NCBI GenBank assembly: GCA_033807775.1
Contig: CM066322.1
Span: 21,751,001-21,815,000 of the forward strand
DNA length: 64,000 nucleotides
From: Saussurea involucrata
Taxonomy: Eukaryota; Streptophyta; Magnoliopsida; Asterales; Asteraceae
Direction: 5' to 3'
Both the position numbers and the translations under genes were made by a program. Below are positions 21,207 to 33,073 of the stretch, piece by piece. Position 1 is the stretch's first letter. Every line of letters starts with the position of its first letter. Below the pieces are notes generated by a model. The model worked only from the letters and a program-made list of their open reading frames with translations, did no database searches and was not told the DNA's origin.

Positions 21207-21855
21207 TTTTTCAAAACTTTTAACTTTCTAAACTTTCACGATCAAGATTCAAGAAACAGTTTTTTTCTCAGCCACGTTCTTCTCCCCTGATTTCTCTCAC
21301 ACCCCTTCTCCTTCAACAATCAGTTTTTCAACATTTCATCTTCTCCAGTTCTCCTCTTCCCTTTCTCTTCCCCAATCGGCTCCTCCCGTTCGTCTTCTTC
21401 TTCATCCCTTTCCTTTCCTTTCCGGCTCCCAGCCACGATTTTATCCCCACTGCCCCTAAATTACTCTCCACGTTCTGCCTCTCTCAATCACACTAGCAAC
21501 CAATCGACGAGAGTCTCAATAAATCTCTGTGACAATCAATTTCAGGATGGAATCGGCTCTATGGATACTCTCTTTCTCCAGCGATAAACTATTCAAGAGC
21601 ACCGGTTAGTTCATCTACAGGTTAGGGTTTATGTTGATCGTACTGGAGTTTCGTAGGTTTCAAGTTTTTTTTACTGGTTTCTTCATCAAATTAGGTCTAA
21701 TCTGCTCGATTTTGAAATTGATTTTTCTGCTGATTTTGAAATCTACTTTTCTTTTGAAATTGATTTCACAATAAGGAGTGAAGCTATATTTATACTGCAT
21801 TTTGTAACCATTATATATAGAGCATCTCATTTAATTTTGTGTTTGGTGATTTCAG

Positions 21856-22163
21856 GTGCGTGATCTCACAGAAGCATCAGAGCGATTTGTGACTTTAAAC
21901 AACACAGTAAAGTCACCTGGGAGTCTTATGCCTAATCTTCGCAGAGTTAGGCAGGGTCTTGATCTCATTAGACAGTTGTTTCAGAATTTTTTGCTCACCA
22001 AGTATGTTGTTCTTTACAGTTCCATTTTGCCCTCCTACAATTATAAGCCACTCTGATAATTCAGTGTTTTTATTAATTATTGGAAATAAATAATGTTTTC
22101 AGGGACTACTCACTTAAAGAAGCAGCTTCATCGGCATACCAACAAGTTTGTGCACCATACTAA
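21856..22163 (+). pseudogene. ACD11-like glycolipid transfer protein fragment
   Basis: Exon 21856-22001 (after TTTCAG, before GTATGT) joins exon 22103-22163 in frame. It gives the recognisable core SPGSLMPNLRRVRQGLDLIR, followed by LKEAASSAYQQVCAPY and a stop. In ACD11-type ceramide-1-phosphate transfer proteins the Arg-rich R..R.V.RGLD.I segment binds the lipid head group, and roughly 90 further residues complete the fold. Those, and most of the N-terminal half, are missing here. It is probably a captured gene fragment lying behind a Helitron-like 5' end. GLTP-family identity is confident. The choice of ACD11 over close paralogues is less so. Confidence 0.7.
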
Positions 22164-25100
22164 CTAAATTTCTTAGTTAGTTTTTTCTTGCTTCAAAATG
22201 GTGTCTAAATTTCTTAGTTAGTTTTTTCTTGCTTCAAAATGGTGTCTAAATTTCTTAATCATGTTTGTGATCATTCAACTGGCAATCTGGCCTCATGGGC
22301 GGTCATTATCGTCTCACCCAAGAAAACTTTCAACATTTTGTTTTATTTCTTAGATAGAATGATGGATACTACTTATGTCAAGGTAAAATGATGCACAAAA
22401 CAAGTATATTTAACATTTTGAGGTCTTCTGTATTTGATAGAAGACAATGCTGATTGGTTTTCATGTTTCTTTCGTTATTGCTATCAGATAGATCAGATGA
22501 TGATGATAAACAATCTCTTGGCAAACAGAGCGGTAGCATTCATGTAAAGAACTCACTATTTAGAAGAAACATTAGAAAAAGATTGCAAATGTTTCTTCCA
22601 AGCTTGGATATTCTCTGTCTAAAAGGTATTATCATGCCCCAAATATGTCAATTCATATGGTCTGCTATTTACTCCTTTTGGTTCAAATCAGAGATAAGTT
22701 GTCCTACAGATTCTCAACCAATTTATGCATTATGTGTGCTTTCTGGTTTGGATTAGTGCATTGGGAGATTCTCTCTCAAGTCTGAATTCTATGTGCTAAT
22801 CACTAACAATTTTAGTTTTATTGGCTGCAAATCAAATTAATTGTTCATCAATAGCAGTTATCTCAATTCTCATTGTGGTTCAAGTTTTCTTTTCTGATTT
22901 GGTCTCAGACTTTTGGTGACGAGAAAAGAAAAGAAAACGAAGAGGTTACCAAACATCCTCAGGGACAATTCTGTCTTTCCAAAATCACCTCGGTGACGGT
23001 GGTAAGTTTCTATTGTTCACAAGGCTTTTTAATTAACAATCATGTTCTATTTTGATTATTTTCTTTTGTTACTCAATTTGCGCAACAAGTTCCGAAGAGT
23101 TTGATGGCATTAAACGTCTATAAGAGTGTGCTCAAACCCATTATCGTAGTTTTTTTCCACTTACGATTCCCGGTTAACCTAACTTTGTTTATTGTGTGTT
23201 ATGTGAATCTGTATAATTGCATTGAGGGGTTTATTGGATTGATCGATAATCCGAGAAAAGTGATAAATTTAGGCCTGTTCTAATTGACAAAATGCAAGTT
23301 ATTGATCTTATTTGAGTGATTGAAGAATTTGACAATTTGCCCAACAATCATACTTCACTCCTGCGTTTTAAAAAATTGGTGGTTTTTGCAGTGCCTTTCC
23401 CCCTAAAACATGATCCAAGAAATCAAAGCACCAAATTTTTTAACAAACGCAGCCTATTATTTGTGGCAACAGTTCAAGATATTTTTTAAGTTTTTTAGTG
23501 CTCAAGACAGCATATAAGTAGTTATCCAAAAAGACAAAGCATGATTAACAAGATTTGCCTTATCTATCGTTTATTGCAAATCATGTTTTCCATCTTTCAT
23601 TGACACAATTGTGTTTTACATTTCTACAGATAAAGAATGCATTGGCTCCAGGAGTTGCTGATGTAAAATTTTATTTCTGCAGGATTTCACTTTTAGTCAA
23701 TTGTGAAAGCATGATTAACGACCCGTTGATGGTTATTTGCTATTCAACTCTTCTGAAACCACACTCACCTATCTTTAATCCAACCTACATCCTTAACCCT
23801 CATCCAATATTCATATTGGGATGAAATTGATTGTTTTGCAATCCTTAACTCTAAAGTTTCATGCTTCATCCAACAGTTTTGGCATCTCAAATTTCATTCT
23901 GATTTGTATGTTCTTGTGCTTCATACGAGTATGCTCTCAGTTTCTATGTTTTTTTTTTCTGTTTCAAACGGGTAGAATCTCAATGTTCTTTTGTATTGTT
24001 CGTAATTATACCCTGGTTGATGTTGCCTTTTAAATCGTGTTGTGGTTTCCATTTGCAGAGTATCTTGATGAAGCAGTGGGTACTGATCCTGGATGCTTTA
24101 ATATAACAAGTAGCATGTACTTTTTGTGTTTGAAGGTTGGTTGTAGTGAGTTTTGACTTTTAAGAGTCAATTAATGTTCTCTTCTCTTTCTTATGCAAAT
24201 TTTATGATTTTAACTCAGTGAGATCCATGTTTTTAAATAGGCTGGGTCTCATAAACATGTCATGGCGAAGTGACTCCTTGGGTTAAAAAGATATGCATAA
24301 ATCTCTGAAAGAAGAAGAAACTTAGGCCCAATATCGTAGTTTCGCTACAGAATATAATCCGGAACTCAGAGTTTACGTGGTTAGAGGATTCCAACCCGAT
24401 TGAGAAGTGGATAGCGGTTCCTCTTATCCGAAATCTCTGGATTCCTCCTGAAAGCTGTGGATTGGGAGTTTCTCTAATTCTGTTGGGTGGGCTGGAGATC
24501 TAGCTCATAATTTACGTAAACGAATTGAGGACTCCAGCATGCATTCTATGGAGGTATTTAATCCTAACAGAGAGGTTTACTTTTTGTTGCAAACTACTAA
24601 GGCGAACTGTGGAAATCTAAATGCAAAATAAAGCACCCCACTTGCCGCTTTGTGTTCAAAATGCTCATTCTTGCAAAGATTAGTGCTGTTTTCTTTCCTT
24701 TACTATTATCAACAACAATGATATGTTTATAATGAAAAGCCAAATATGTAAAAAAGCACTTCTAATACATTCTATGCCTTTTAAACTTCTTCTATATTTT
24801 TTCTTCAGTTGGCAAAACCGACAGCTAAGGTGGAAGCTGAACCAAATACGAAAAAGGTTGTCCCAAATGCCAAAGAAGCATCTTCAGGAGCTGACTCAGA
24901 GAAAAAAGCTGACATGGTAAGACATATTTACCTTTTGTTTGATACATGGTTATTTCATTTTTACATGATAGTGCAGTTAATCTCACCCACAACTACCACA
25001 TGGGCCTTGGCCGGTCTGATTACTGTTAGGTTTTGATATGAAAATTTGGTACTATTTTGTTGTCGGGCTGCATGATCCTTGCACATATTTTTTGCTTGTA

Positions 25101-26340
25101 AGAACCTTGCATTGGATACACCGTAAAAGTGAATCTGAGTGTACATCGATTCATTTGGATTTGACTTTGAAGTATTTTGGCCAATATGCCTTGCAGCTTT
25201 TTCATAAAGCTTTATTTTATTCCCTGCCCAATAACTCATAATAAGTCATTGTGTTTGCATATTCTCACCAATTTTTATAATTTAATTTTGTTCAAATAAA
25301 AATATCATATATATTTTTAATGAAGAGTTGCTTTACTCTTTTTGTTACCGTTTATATCCTTATGGAAGGGAAGAGTCAAGACTCAAATGGGATGTGCAAT
25401 TGTGTACTAAGCTGTCGGAGATGGTGACTCTTTTTGGAGGGAAGTATAGTGGATTGTTGTTGTTAAGTTTGTTTGCTTCTTATTACAGTTTGGTTGTTGC
25501 TTTTCTTGTATCCCATGTAACGAATAGCTTTATAGAACATCCTAGGAAAGTAAGCGATATTTCAGTTTTTTAGAAATAAATAATTGAACTATGAAGCAAA
25601 CTTCTTTATTAATTGAGAGAGAAAATACTATAAGTTTTAATTAGTAGTTGTATTAATTGTGATCATCATAAAAAGCTCGCCAATGTAGCACAAATATATA
25701 TATATATATATATAGGGGTTAATATATATATATATATATATATATATTGCCTTTATAATCATTGCTTTCAACACTTCCTGTAGCTAAAAATATCACATAT
25801 TCGCAACAACAAAAAACAAATATCTTGTAATTACGAATTCTTATAGCTATTTAAAAACACTACACTTATACAATGTGTGATCTTCTATGGTCACAACGTC
25901 GTATATAAGTCAGTCTGTAATTGGTATAACAGAAACAAAAGGTCTTGACGATCTTTAGTGCACCAAAGTATTGTTATCGATGAGGGAATATGGTTTCGAT
26001 TCTTGAGGTCGACGACCGCAAGGGACACACCTTAGATATAGAAGTAAACTCTATGCAAGAAATCAGGTCAATATACTATTTTCTTACTTTCTTCCTTTGG
26101 ACCAGTGTAGAATGTGTTGCTCTAGATAAGCTTCTTGATCTTGCTGTCTTGACTTTCTATATATACGTTCAACATTTTGTGAAAGTTGGGAATGTTGTTT
26201 GAGTTCCCCAAATCATGAATGCACATGAGTTTCTCTGATGCACCAAATGAGTCTATGAGGTTAAAAACCCATTGCAAAATTACCTTTAATTGTTGGTTAC
26301 AGGTCATTACATCAGAACTCTCCGAAGAATAAATTGTTGG
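22164..26340. other. Region with possible unidentified exon fragments
   Basis: Plus-strand segments with exon-like borders occur at about 22911-23000 (frame TFGDEKRKENEEVTKHPQGQ, then a GTAAGT donor) and 24809-24916 (frame AKPTAKVEAEPNTKKVVPNA, then a GTAAGA donor). I do not recognise either. A 43-bp tandem duplication lies at about 22165-22255 and two TA tracts at 25691-25748. Otherwise the region is AT-rich without recognisable content. Confidence 0.35.
25691..25748. repeat. Paired (TA)n microsatellites
   Basis: Two TA tracts separated by GGGGTTAA. Confidence 0.9.
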
Positions 26341-26350
26341 ACAAAATAAA

Positions 26351-26421
26351 ATGGATAAAACAGTAAGTACCAACATCAGTGGCTATCTTACTTTTGATGA
26401 ACTGAGAATTGGGCTAAAGAG
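26351..26421 (+). pseudogene. CDPK EF-hand exon fragment
   Basis: The frame STNISGYLTFDELRIGLKR, ending at a GT donor, matches the first EF-hand and following helix of calcium-dependent protein kinases (family pattern D.D.SG.ITFDEL..GLKR). Two of the usual Asp ligands at the start of the loop are Ser and Asn here, so calcium binding would be impaired. No kinase domain or other EF-hands were seen nearby. It is an isolated captured or decayed fragment. Confidence 0.55.
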
Positions 26422-27399
26422 GTATGGTGCTTATCATTGAATCTCTTTATGTTCCTATATTTAACATGCAATGCAACTACCAAACATCTCCTCTCAAACA
26501 CTTTATTGGTACTTAATTTTTGAGTTGTTGCTTCAATGTTGGTTTGTCTAAGTACCAATAATGTAGGTCAAACAATACCTTTCTGTTTGTATATCTAAAC
26601 GCTGTGAATGTTGTTTGACTTCCATTGCCTGCTCTTCTTCAGTTGTAACATTTTCCATATTTAGATTTTGTAAATAGACCAATCTCAAATTATTCATATG
26701 TGTTCGTTTGGTGGTGTATAATGGAACATGCAAACACATCGGCTCATGACAAGAATACAATAGTCTTAAAATTCTCAACTTGAGGCCATTAAAATTTTAT
26801 AGTTTTAACTATGACTAGTCATCGTACCCGCGCGATGCAGCGGGACACAATTCGATTATGAAATCAAATACTCAAATCCTCAATCTTGGTACATGCTTTG
26901 TATTATTTATTACGTACCCGCGAGCGATGCGACACAAAGAATCTTGAAATCGAAACTGAGAACTTGAAACTGCAATATATTGTCTCAAAATTCTCAATTA
27001 CTCTCTTGTCCACCAATTAGGTGAAAACTGAGCACAGGTTATGAAAATAGGACATGGTGATCAAAATAAAAAATATAAAAAAGAGATTGCAATTAGCATT
27101 AATAAATATACTTTCCTTGGAAAAAAGAAATAAAAACAAGAGACAAATGCTCATCATCCCGGACTTGTTACATGTGAGATTATCTAACAAACCCAAAAAA
27201 ACGTAATGCAATTAGAATTAACAATAGAGGTTCAAATCACAGTGGATGAAAATTGTAGTCCATCATATCATCAAACACAATGGCAAATATTGTGCAAGCC
27301 AACAATGGCTTTTAGGATGACAAGATTAAAGTACAAAAGAGAATAATTTGCACGTCATCAACCAAGCTAGATGGTTTCCTTTCAAGAAGTGCAACAAGC

Positions 27400-27815
27400 A
27401 GTTGAAGCGGAAACCTTTTCGTAACATACTAACATGGGGATTTTTGTGACCATCTCCATTGTTTCTTCTTTAATTCGAACACCAGAAGAGCAAATGCACC
27501 ATAACTCTGAATGTAAATCAGATCATTGATCCCACTGTTCGCAAAAACGTTGTCCAACTCACCGAATGCTTGGAAGAACTTGTGTGGCATTCGGCCGATT
27601 TCTCACCATTCTTTCCGTCTCCGAGGACCCGAATTTCGGTCCCGCTGATGATATCCTGTCAATCTTTGTTTTCCGATCCCACCCATCCCCTTAAGGCTCA
27701 TCAACCGGCTGCACGTAAGTTAGCACAGAACCGAGACGGAATTCTGTGTCAAAAGATTACGTGTGACGACGATCGGCGCAGAAATTGGTGTTTTCATATC
27801 CTTTGAATGCCTGAA
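27400..27815 (-). pseudogene. Chimeric captured fragment: lipase exon start plus unknown sequence
   Basis: A 3' splice site (TTTCAG) at about 27810 is followed on the minus strand by the frame AFKGYENTN, which continues the lipase fragment upstream. After that the similarity stops. The next 300 bp have coding-like GC content on both strands but contain stops and match nothing I know. Part of another captured gene is likely. Confidence 0.4.
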
Positions 27816-27932
27816 AAATCATCAAAAGCTCGTGTGTTCAAGAGCGTGAAAGCTTTCGTTTGTACTAAATTCATGGGACCAAAACACCCAGAAAATGAAA
27901 ATGTTAACCGGAACAAAAAAAAAAAAACTAAC

Positions 27933-28033
27933 CTTATCGTCTAGCATTTGCTGCAAAACCCGTATCACCTGAGCTCCGGCCAAGTGCCCAACAAAGAGAA
28001 TTGGGTGTTCTTCATCCCATTGAGGGTAATGCC
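27933..28033 (-). pseudogene. Alpha/beta-hydrolase (lipase) exon fragment with lost nucleophile
   Basis: The exon frame reads GHYPQWDEEHPILFVGHLAG, then AQVIRVLQQMLDDK, ending at a GT donor. It matches the nucleophile-elbow region of a plant triacylglycerol-lipase-like family whose members have GHSAG here. In this copy the catalytic Ser is Leu, so the encoded piece could not be a working lipase. It lies in Helitron 2, in the same orientation as the other captured fragments. Without the rest of the gene the exact paralogue is uncertain. Confidence 0.7.
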
Positions 28034-28190
28034 CTAATATATCCAATTAAGTATAACTATATAAGCCAACTATTATTCAATTCTCAAGCTCGAAATCTCT
28101 AATAAGATTACATCGATATTCAAGTCTACATTCTACAATTCTATTAATATTGGTTTAATCTTTGTTTTGTGAAGTGTATGAGAGACATAC

Positions 28191-28852
28191 TTGTTCTCCC
28201 TTTCAGCTTGCAAGACTATCAAGGTGGTTACGAACAGAAGGAGAAAGCCTTGGCACATCAGGATCAGCTTTCATTCTTTTCTTTTTCTGTTCATTACCTT
28301 ATGCAGTATAAAAAACCTCATAAAGTTTTTGGTTCAAAAAATATACACACATTAAGAGCCTCTTAATGGTTTCAAAACCTTCTGAATGAAACTATTAAGA
28401 GGTAAACAAAGACAATACAAAGGCATCCAGCATTATAAACATTGTGAAAATCAGGAGCACTCACCCATCCTTCTTCGCTATTGCCCAGGTGGCCCAGAAG
28501 GTATCAAAGCATCTAGCTGACTTAACAACTGACTAGAAACACTGCACCGAATAACATAAATAGCGTATTGGTAAGATTTCTGCTGAACCGGAAAACAATA
28601 GCGAAAAGAACAGTCTAGCAGGAAAGTTCAAGCAGAGATAAAAATATCGCAAAACGTAAAGTGGAACTTAGTTCCCATGACAGAGCAAATACTGGCAAAG
28701 ACCCTTCACAGGGGGTTGGGGAAGGGGTGGAGGAATGGAAGTTCAAGGATAGACATACGCTACTTCACTTTCTGAAAGTTCTTTTGCTTGGATGTAAAGC
28801 ATCTTAAGCCTTGAAAGTGAATTATCACCGGGCTTCTCAACCACCTCAGGAG
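28191..28852 (-). pseudogene. SGF29 (SAGA-associated factor) gene fragment
   Basis: Three consecutive exons are recognisable on the minus strand. Exon a (28852-28759) has frame PEVVEKPGDNSLSRLKMLYI, then QAKELSESEVA. Exon b (28541-28465) has QLLSQLDALIPSGPPGQ. Exon c (28297-28191) has KKKRMKADPDVPRLSPSVRN. They correspond in order to the N-terminal coiled-coil half of SGF29, the SAGA subunit that reads methylated H3K4 through C-terminal Tudor domains. Exons b and c each carry an in-frame stop (TAG after GPPGQ, TGA before KGEQ), and the Tudor half is absent. Splice borders are still canonical. It is a captured, non-functional fragment inside Helitron 2. Confidence 0.75.
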
Positions 28853-29702
28853 CTGCAAAAGTAAGAGAATTGCAATGAGTACAATATTCGACTAATAACA
28901 GCATGAATGGCATTTTCTTCTCGATTCAATGGCTTATGACAGAGCAAATACTGGCAAAAACCCTTCACAGGGGATTGGGGAGGGGGTGGAGGAATGGAAG
29001 TTCAAGGATAGACATACGTAGGGGTGTTAACGAGTCGAGCTTTTAACGAGCTACTCGAGCTCGAGCTCGTTTATCTCGAGCTCGAGCCTAATAGATGTCG
29101 AGCTCGAGTCGATCTCGAACAAAAAATAAAGCTCGCTTAAGTTAACGAGTCGAGCTCTATAACACCGATGTTCGACTCGACTCGTTCGAAAGCTCGATTA
29201 AGCTTTACGAGTCGAGTCGAGTCGAGCCGAGCCATTCGAGCATACACTTTTTCGAGCCTCACATATTTATATGTTTACAAGTTATATAATCAAATTATAA
29301 AAATTATCGATCTTGACTACGTAAACGAGTTAATCGATTTCGAATTCGAGCTCATAAACGAGCATCGAGCTCGAGCTCGAACATTGAAAAAATAATCAAG
29401 CTCGAGCTCGAGCCCGAATTTGAAAAATTAATCGAGCTCGAGTCGAGCTCGAGCCTGATATTATTTTTTCGAGCTCGACTCGAATAACTTGCTACTCGAC
29501 TCGGCTCGGCTCGTTAACATACGCTACTTCACTTTCTTAAACTTCTTTTGCTTGGATGTAAAGCATCTTAAGCCTTGAAAGTGAATTATCACCGGGCTTC
29601 TCAACCACCTCAGGAGCTGCATAAGTAAGAGAATTGCAATGAGTACAATATTCGACTAATAACAGCATGAATGGCATTTTCTTCTCGATTCAATGGCTTA
29701 TG
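28677..29702. repeat. Tandem duplication of about 259 bp, second unit disrupted
   Basis: Unit 1 (28677-28935) and unit 2 (28936-29018 plus 29517-29702) both start ATGACAGAGCAAATACTGGC and both contain SGF29 exon a (second copy 29616-29523). Unit 2 is split by a 498-bp insertion, so unit 1 shows the pre-insertion sequence. Confidence 0.88.
29019..29516. mobile_element. GAGCTCGAG-rich hAT-like MITE insertion
   Basis: It begins TAGGGGTGTTAACGAGTCGA, a start common in plant hAT MITEs. The right end, reverse complemented, reads TAACGAGCCGAGCCGAGTCG, so the outer nine bases of the right terminus are missing. ACATACG borders both sides (29012-29018 and 29517-29523), and the neighbouring duplicate carries the empty site with one copy. 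The interior is dominated by CTCGAGCTCGAG palindromes on both strands. No transposase. Confidence 0.75.
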
Positions 29703-29939
29703 GCCTTCAATTCAAATAAAAGTTTCATACCAAACGATTACTTATCCTCATATGTTATACAAATGCTTAAGCGTCAATGTAACACCAATATATTAACCTT
29801 GATTGCTAAAAAATTCTTGAATGCCATCAACACTTTCTCTGCTTCTTTCCTTAACCAAAACCCAATCTTTCTAATATGAAATGACATGCTTAAAGATATT
29901 TAAATAGAGTATAGCCAAGGCATCAGTGGAGATACATAC

Positions 29940-30550
29940 CATCTCCACTGATTGTGTAACATATTGTTTAATGAGGTTGGCTTGAGAGTTGTAAGGAGTT
30001 ATAACACCAATATTTTCTCCCTTGATGCCTTGCCAACTCAATTTGTCGATTATCTGCAACCACAAAAAAGAACACATTTGCATAAACATAAAGAGTTGCA
30101 ATTTTCATGAGATGGATGAAGTATTTAAGAAGCATGCATGCATACCTCTGTGACTATGTATGCTTCAAGTGGATTATTTACTGTCTTGCAATCTTTAACT
30201 TCTAAACCAGGCAAAAGATCTGTGAACATCAAATATATCTGTAAGCAATGGCAGAAACATTCAACAATTAAAGAATGATAGATAAACACCTATACATACA
30301 TACCTGTATTAATGAATATTACTGGTCTGAGTGGATCCAGAACCTGAAGATCAATAATGAACAAACATCTAGAATATCAATATTGTCAGTTAGAGTGAGA
30401 AATCTTATTTTATTATTAACGGTGGAAATGACCTATAATTACCTTCTTTAGCCATGATGACAAAGATGTTGAACTTTTGTACTCAAGTTTTGCATTTGCT
30501 ACATCAGCAGGACCACAACGGAGCCTATTACCATATATCAAGGCATTGGA
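29940..30550 (-). pseudogene. DNA2/JHS1 helicase fragment, downstream part
   Basis: This continues the fragment at 62211-62795 after the Gypsy insertion. The rest of the split exon (30550-30443) reads ALIYGNRLRCGPADVANAKL, exon 30343-30304 reads VLDPLRPVIFIN, exon 30219-30146 reads DLLPGLEVKDCKTVNNPLEA, and exon 30053-29940 reads KGENIGVITPYNSQANLIKQ. All borders are GT..AG. These are superfamily 1 helicase motifs of the DNA2 replication/repair helicase-nuclease (VITPYNSQ is motif V-like). The next exon with the conserved QGRDK motif is not found, so the captured fragment ends here. Positions 29703-29939 hold nothing recognisable. Confidence 0.85.
30546..30550. repeat. 5-bp target duplication (TTGGA), left
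   Basis: TTGGA precedes the left LTR and recurs at 62211-62215 after the right LTR. Removing one copy and the insert restores an uninterrupted DNA2 exon at this site. Confidence 0.95.
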
Positions 30551-32353
30551 TGTAATAACCCAAATGCTTGCAATAAAGAAAGGCTTGGTGGCCAAATCAA
30601 GAAGAATGAAAGTTTACTTAAAGGGGCCTTATTGAAGGGGTGTATTTGATTGTTGGGCCCAAATCCCTAGGGCAACCCTCACTTAGTGTCAAAATCAGTA
30701 TTATTTCCCATTGTTTGACTGTTGGCGGATGTGCTGAGAAAGGAAGAAGAAGGAGACGATTTTGGTGTATCTTGTTGTGTGGGGTTTGAGTTTTGTGCAA
30801 GAAGAAATTTATGTTCAGGTAATCATCCACACCTCATTAACATTTCTCAATTCGTGGGTTTTCTCTCCTCTGTGGGTTGTCTAAATCGAAAATGGTGAAA
30901 TCAGATGGGATTCCCACCTGACTTTGCCATTATCGAAGGGTTTAAACCTCTGATTTCATCTTTCTGATTTTCGAACAAATTGGGGTGTTAGTGGATTCGA
31001 ATTTAATGGCAAGAAGGGGGTGTAAGTGCAAATGATTCTTGAGATTTTGGATTATGAATCAGACTTGTTTATTTCAGAACAAAACCTTTCAGATTAGATT
31101 TTGTAGAAAATAGATAGGGTTTGTTGTTGGTATAGACTATAGCTATCTAAAATCGATTTTTGAAATAAAGGTCAGAGTTAAGCGAGTTTGGATAAGTGAT
31201 ATGAGGTAAGAGACGATGAACAGTGTCGGAAGGATACTTTTCGCAAGGGTCTACTGCGAAAAGTGCTACTTTTCGCAGAGGCCTGTTGCGAAAAGTATGG
31301 TTTTCGCAGGCGTAGGTTGCGAGAAGTTCAGAGGTGCCCTAGGCTAGAGACTAAGTTCAGAACTCGCAACCATGGGTTGCGCAAACCATAGAATTCGCAA
31401 GTGCTGCTTGCGAAAAGTGTGGTTTTCGCAGGCTTAGCTTGCGAGTTCTTCAGCTTGCGCAAACTGAGAGTCTAGCGAGTTTCAGAGCAGTATGAGAGAG
31501 GAGTCTATGTCAGGGTCAGTTCATTGTGGGACTAGAGAGCCTGATAATTCTGATTCATAAATAGGTACGTGGGACGGACAAGAGTGTAGAGACGGACATC
31601 GTATCAGGTGAGTTCCCTAAACCTCTTTACGACGTAACTGTTAAATGACTCTTTTACTGTTTATGGTTTTAAAACGCATGAAATATTTATGAACTTATAT
31701 GCATGAAGGAAAGAAATGAATGTTTGATATGATGATGCGCATGATTTATGAAGAGTCAAATGTTTTATGAATCGTATGTGCATGTTATGTGATGTCGGTC
31801 TGTACTGTGGGATCAATGAGCCTCGAGATCTGATGATTCCTTGGTTTGGCATGACGAGACGGTAGGTTGGAATTCGTTTCCTCCTAGGCGGGTATCGGGG
31901 AGTCTGCTTGGGCCCCGATACGAGAGGGCGAAAGGGGAGTCTGCTTGGGCCCCGATCGCAAATGGTTAAGTGATCCATTACACAGTGCAGTACCATGTAT
32001 GATGACTTGTTATGCATTTTAACAAATGATTTTATATTAAACATGTTCTTTTATGGAGGGAATTCACTAGGCCTTTTTGGTCTAACCCTCGCTTTTCAAA
32101 ACTAAACCATTTTCAGGTAAGCGAGCTTCAGGCTCGAGTGTTAGGGATTAAAGGCAGAAGGATCGTGGCTTGGAGATAGAGCGACTCCAAGATAGATGAT
32201 TAACCTTAGTCTAGAGCTCGGCTGTGGGTAGTTAGACTTCCGCTGTCATTTTGTTAAGCTCATATATTCAATGTATTGGTCAATCTTTTCTTTTGGCATT
32301 GTAAAACGCTCAGTTTATGGTTTATCGTATGATCTACTTTCGGGGATGTTACA
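30551..32353 (+). repeat. Gypsy left LTR
   Basis: 1803 bp, TG..CA ends. It contains an array of TTTTCGCA / TGCGAAAA words (about 31238-31460) and two copies of GGGGAGTCTGCTTGGGCCCC (31893 and 31936 regions). The 127-codon minus-strand frame present in both LTRs reflects their recent common origin and not a gene. Confidence 0.95.
31238..31465. repeat. Inverted-word array TTTTCGCA / TGCGAAAA in the Gypsy LTR
   Basis: Within about 220 bp the words TTTTCGCA, TGCGAAAA, TTGCGAGAAG and TTGCGCAAAC alternate on both strands roughly every 15-30 bp. Several pairs can form short hairpins. The array is conserved in the right LTR at about 61076-61305. Confidence 0.8.
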
Positions 32354-32355
32354 TT

Positions 32356-32368
32356 TGGTATCAGAGCC
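32356..32368 (+). other. Primer-binding site of the Gypsy element
   Basis: TGGTATCAGAGCC, complementary to the 3' end of plant initiator methionine tRNA, two bases after the LTR. A duplicated copy lies at 45198-45210. Confidence 0.9.
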
Positions 32369-32655
32369 TTAGTTTAAGGGATTTAGGTGACCATTCGGGC
32401 CTAAACTTAAACTGTAAGATGAGGAACACAGCCGAGACATAGGATTGCCTCTAGGAACGATCACTATTAATGCGCTTAGGAATAAGGTGCCAAGGACAAA
32501 CGTGTAAGGTAAGTTTGGGATTACACTTGGCCAGTGTAATTACGAACTTACAGGTACATGTGCGTGCTTACAATACCTTACTTATAGCAAATTTGTTGTG
32601 TCACGTCTAGCAAGGATTAACTGTCGGTTTCTTTCAGTTTAGCGCTATGGCTGGG

Positions 32656-33073
32656 TACCAACTAAGGGGTATGGCGGATTTTTTGGGTTTCCGTTAAACC
32701 ACTATTAAAGAAAGTATATAACAGAATACTTACAGTGAGAGTAAGAGTAGCAGCAGAACCAGAGTAGTATCTGAAAGAGATGAGCGGAAGCACCAGAGAG
32801 GTATATGCAGCGGTGACCCTTTTTTTTTTACGATGGGATATACTATGAAGATCTAAAAGGAGTGTAAAGAACTAGAGAAAATACATAAGAAGATAGGAAA
32901 TGAAGAGATTAGCCAGCCATATGAGAAAGGTTCTCGATTTCTTATAAATTTTTTGTGTCTTTACAAATGAAATGGAAACTACATTATATAGACAGAAAAG
33001 AAGGAATATGCTAGGCTAGATGCTATGCTAGGCTAGATTTACACGTATTAAAGCTAGGCGGTATTATTAAAGC
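32656..33073 (-). other. Endogenous pararetrovirus leader fragment, duplicated copy
   Basis: Essentially identical to 45498-45914 and to 54760-55178. This is the viral intergenic/leader segment that ends at the primer-binding region (TACCAACTAAGG on the plus strand). A Copia element interrupts it at 33074 after the target site AAAGC. Confidence 0.9.

Noticed and set aside
26909..26931. Second Helitron-type hairpin near the Helitron 2 end
   Set aside because: No CTAG follows at the proper distance; kept only as a note, perhaps an older or duplicated end.
31661..32044. 127-codon minus-strand frame present in both Gypsy LTRs (also 61518-61901)
   Set aside because: Its conservation is fully explained by the recent common origin of the two LTRs, and it resembles no protein family.
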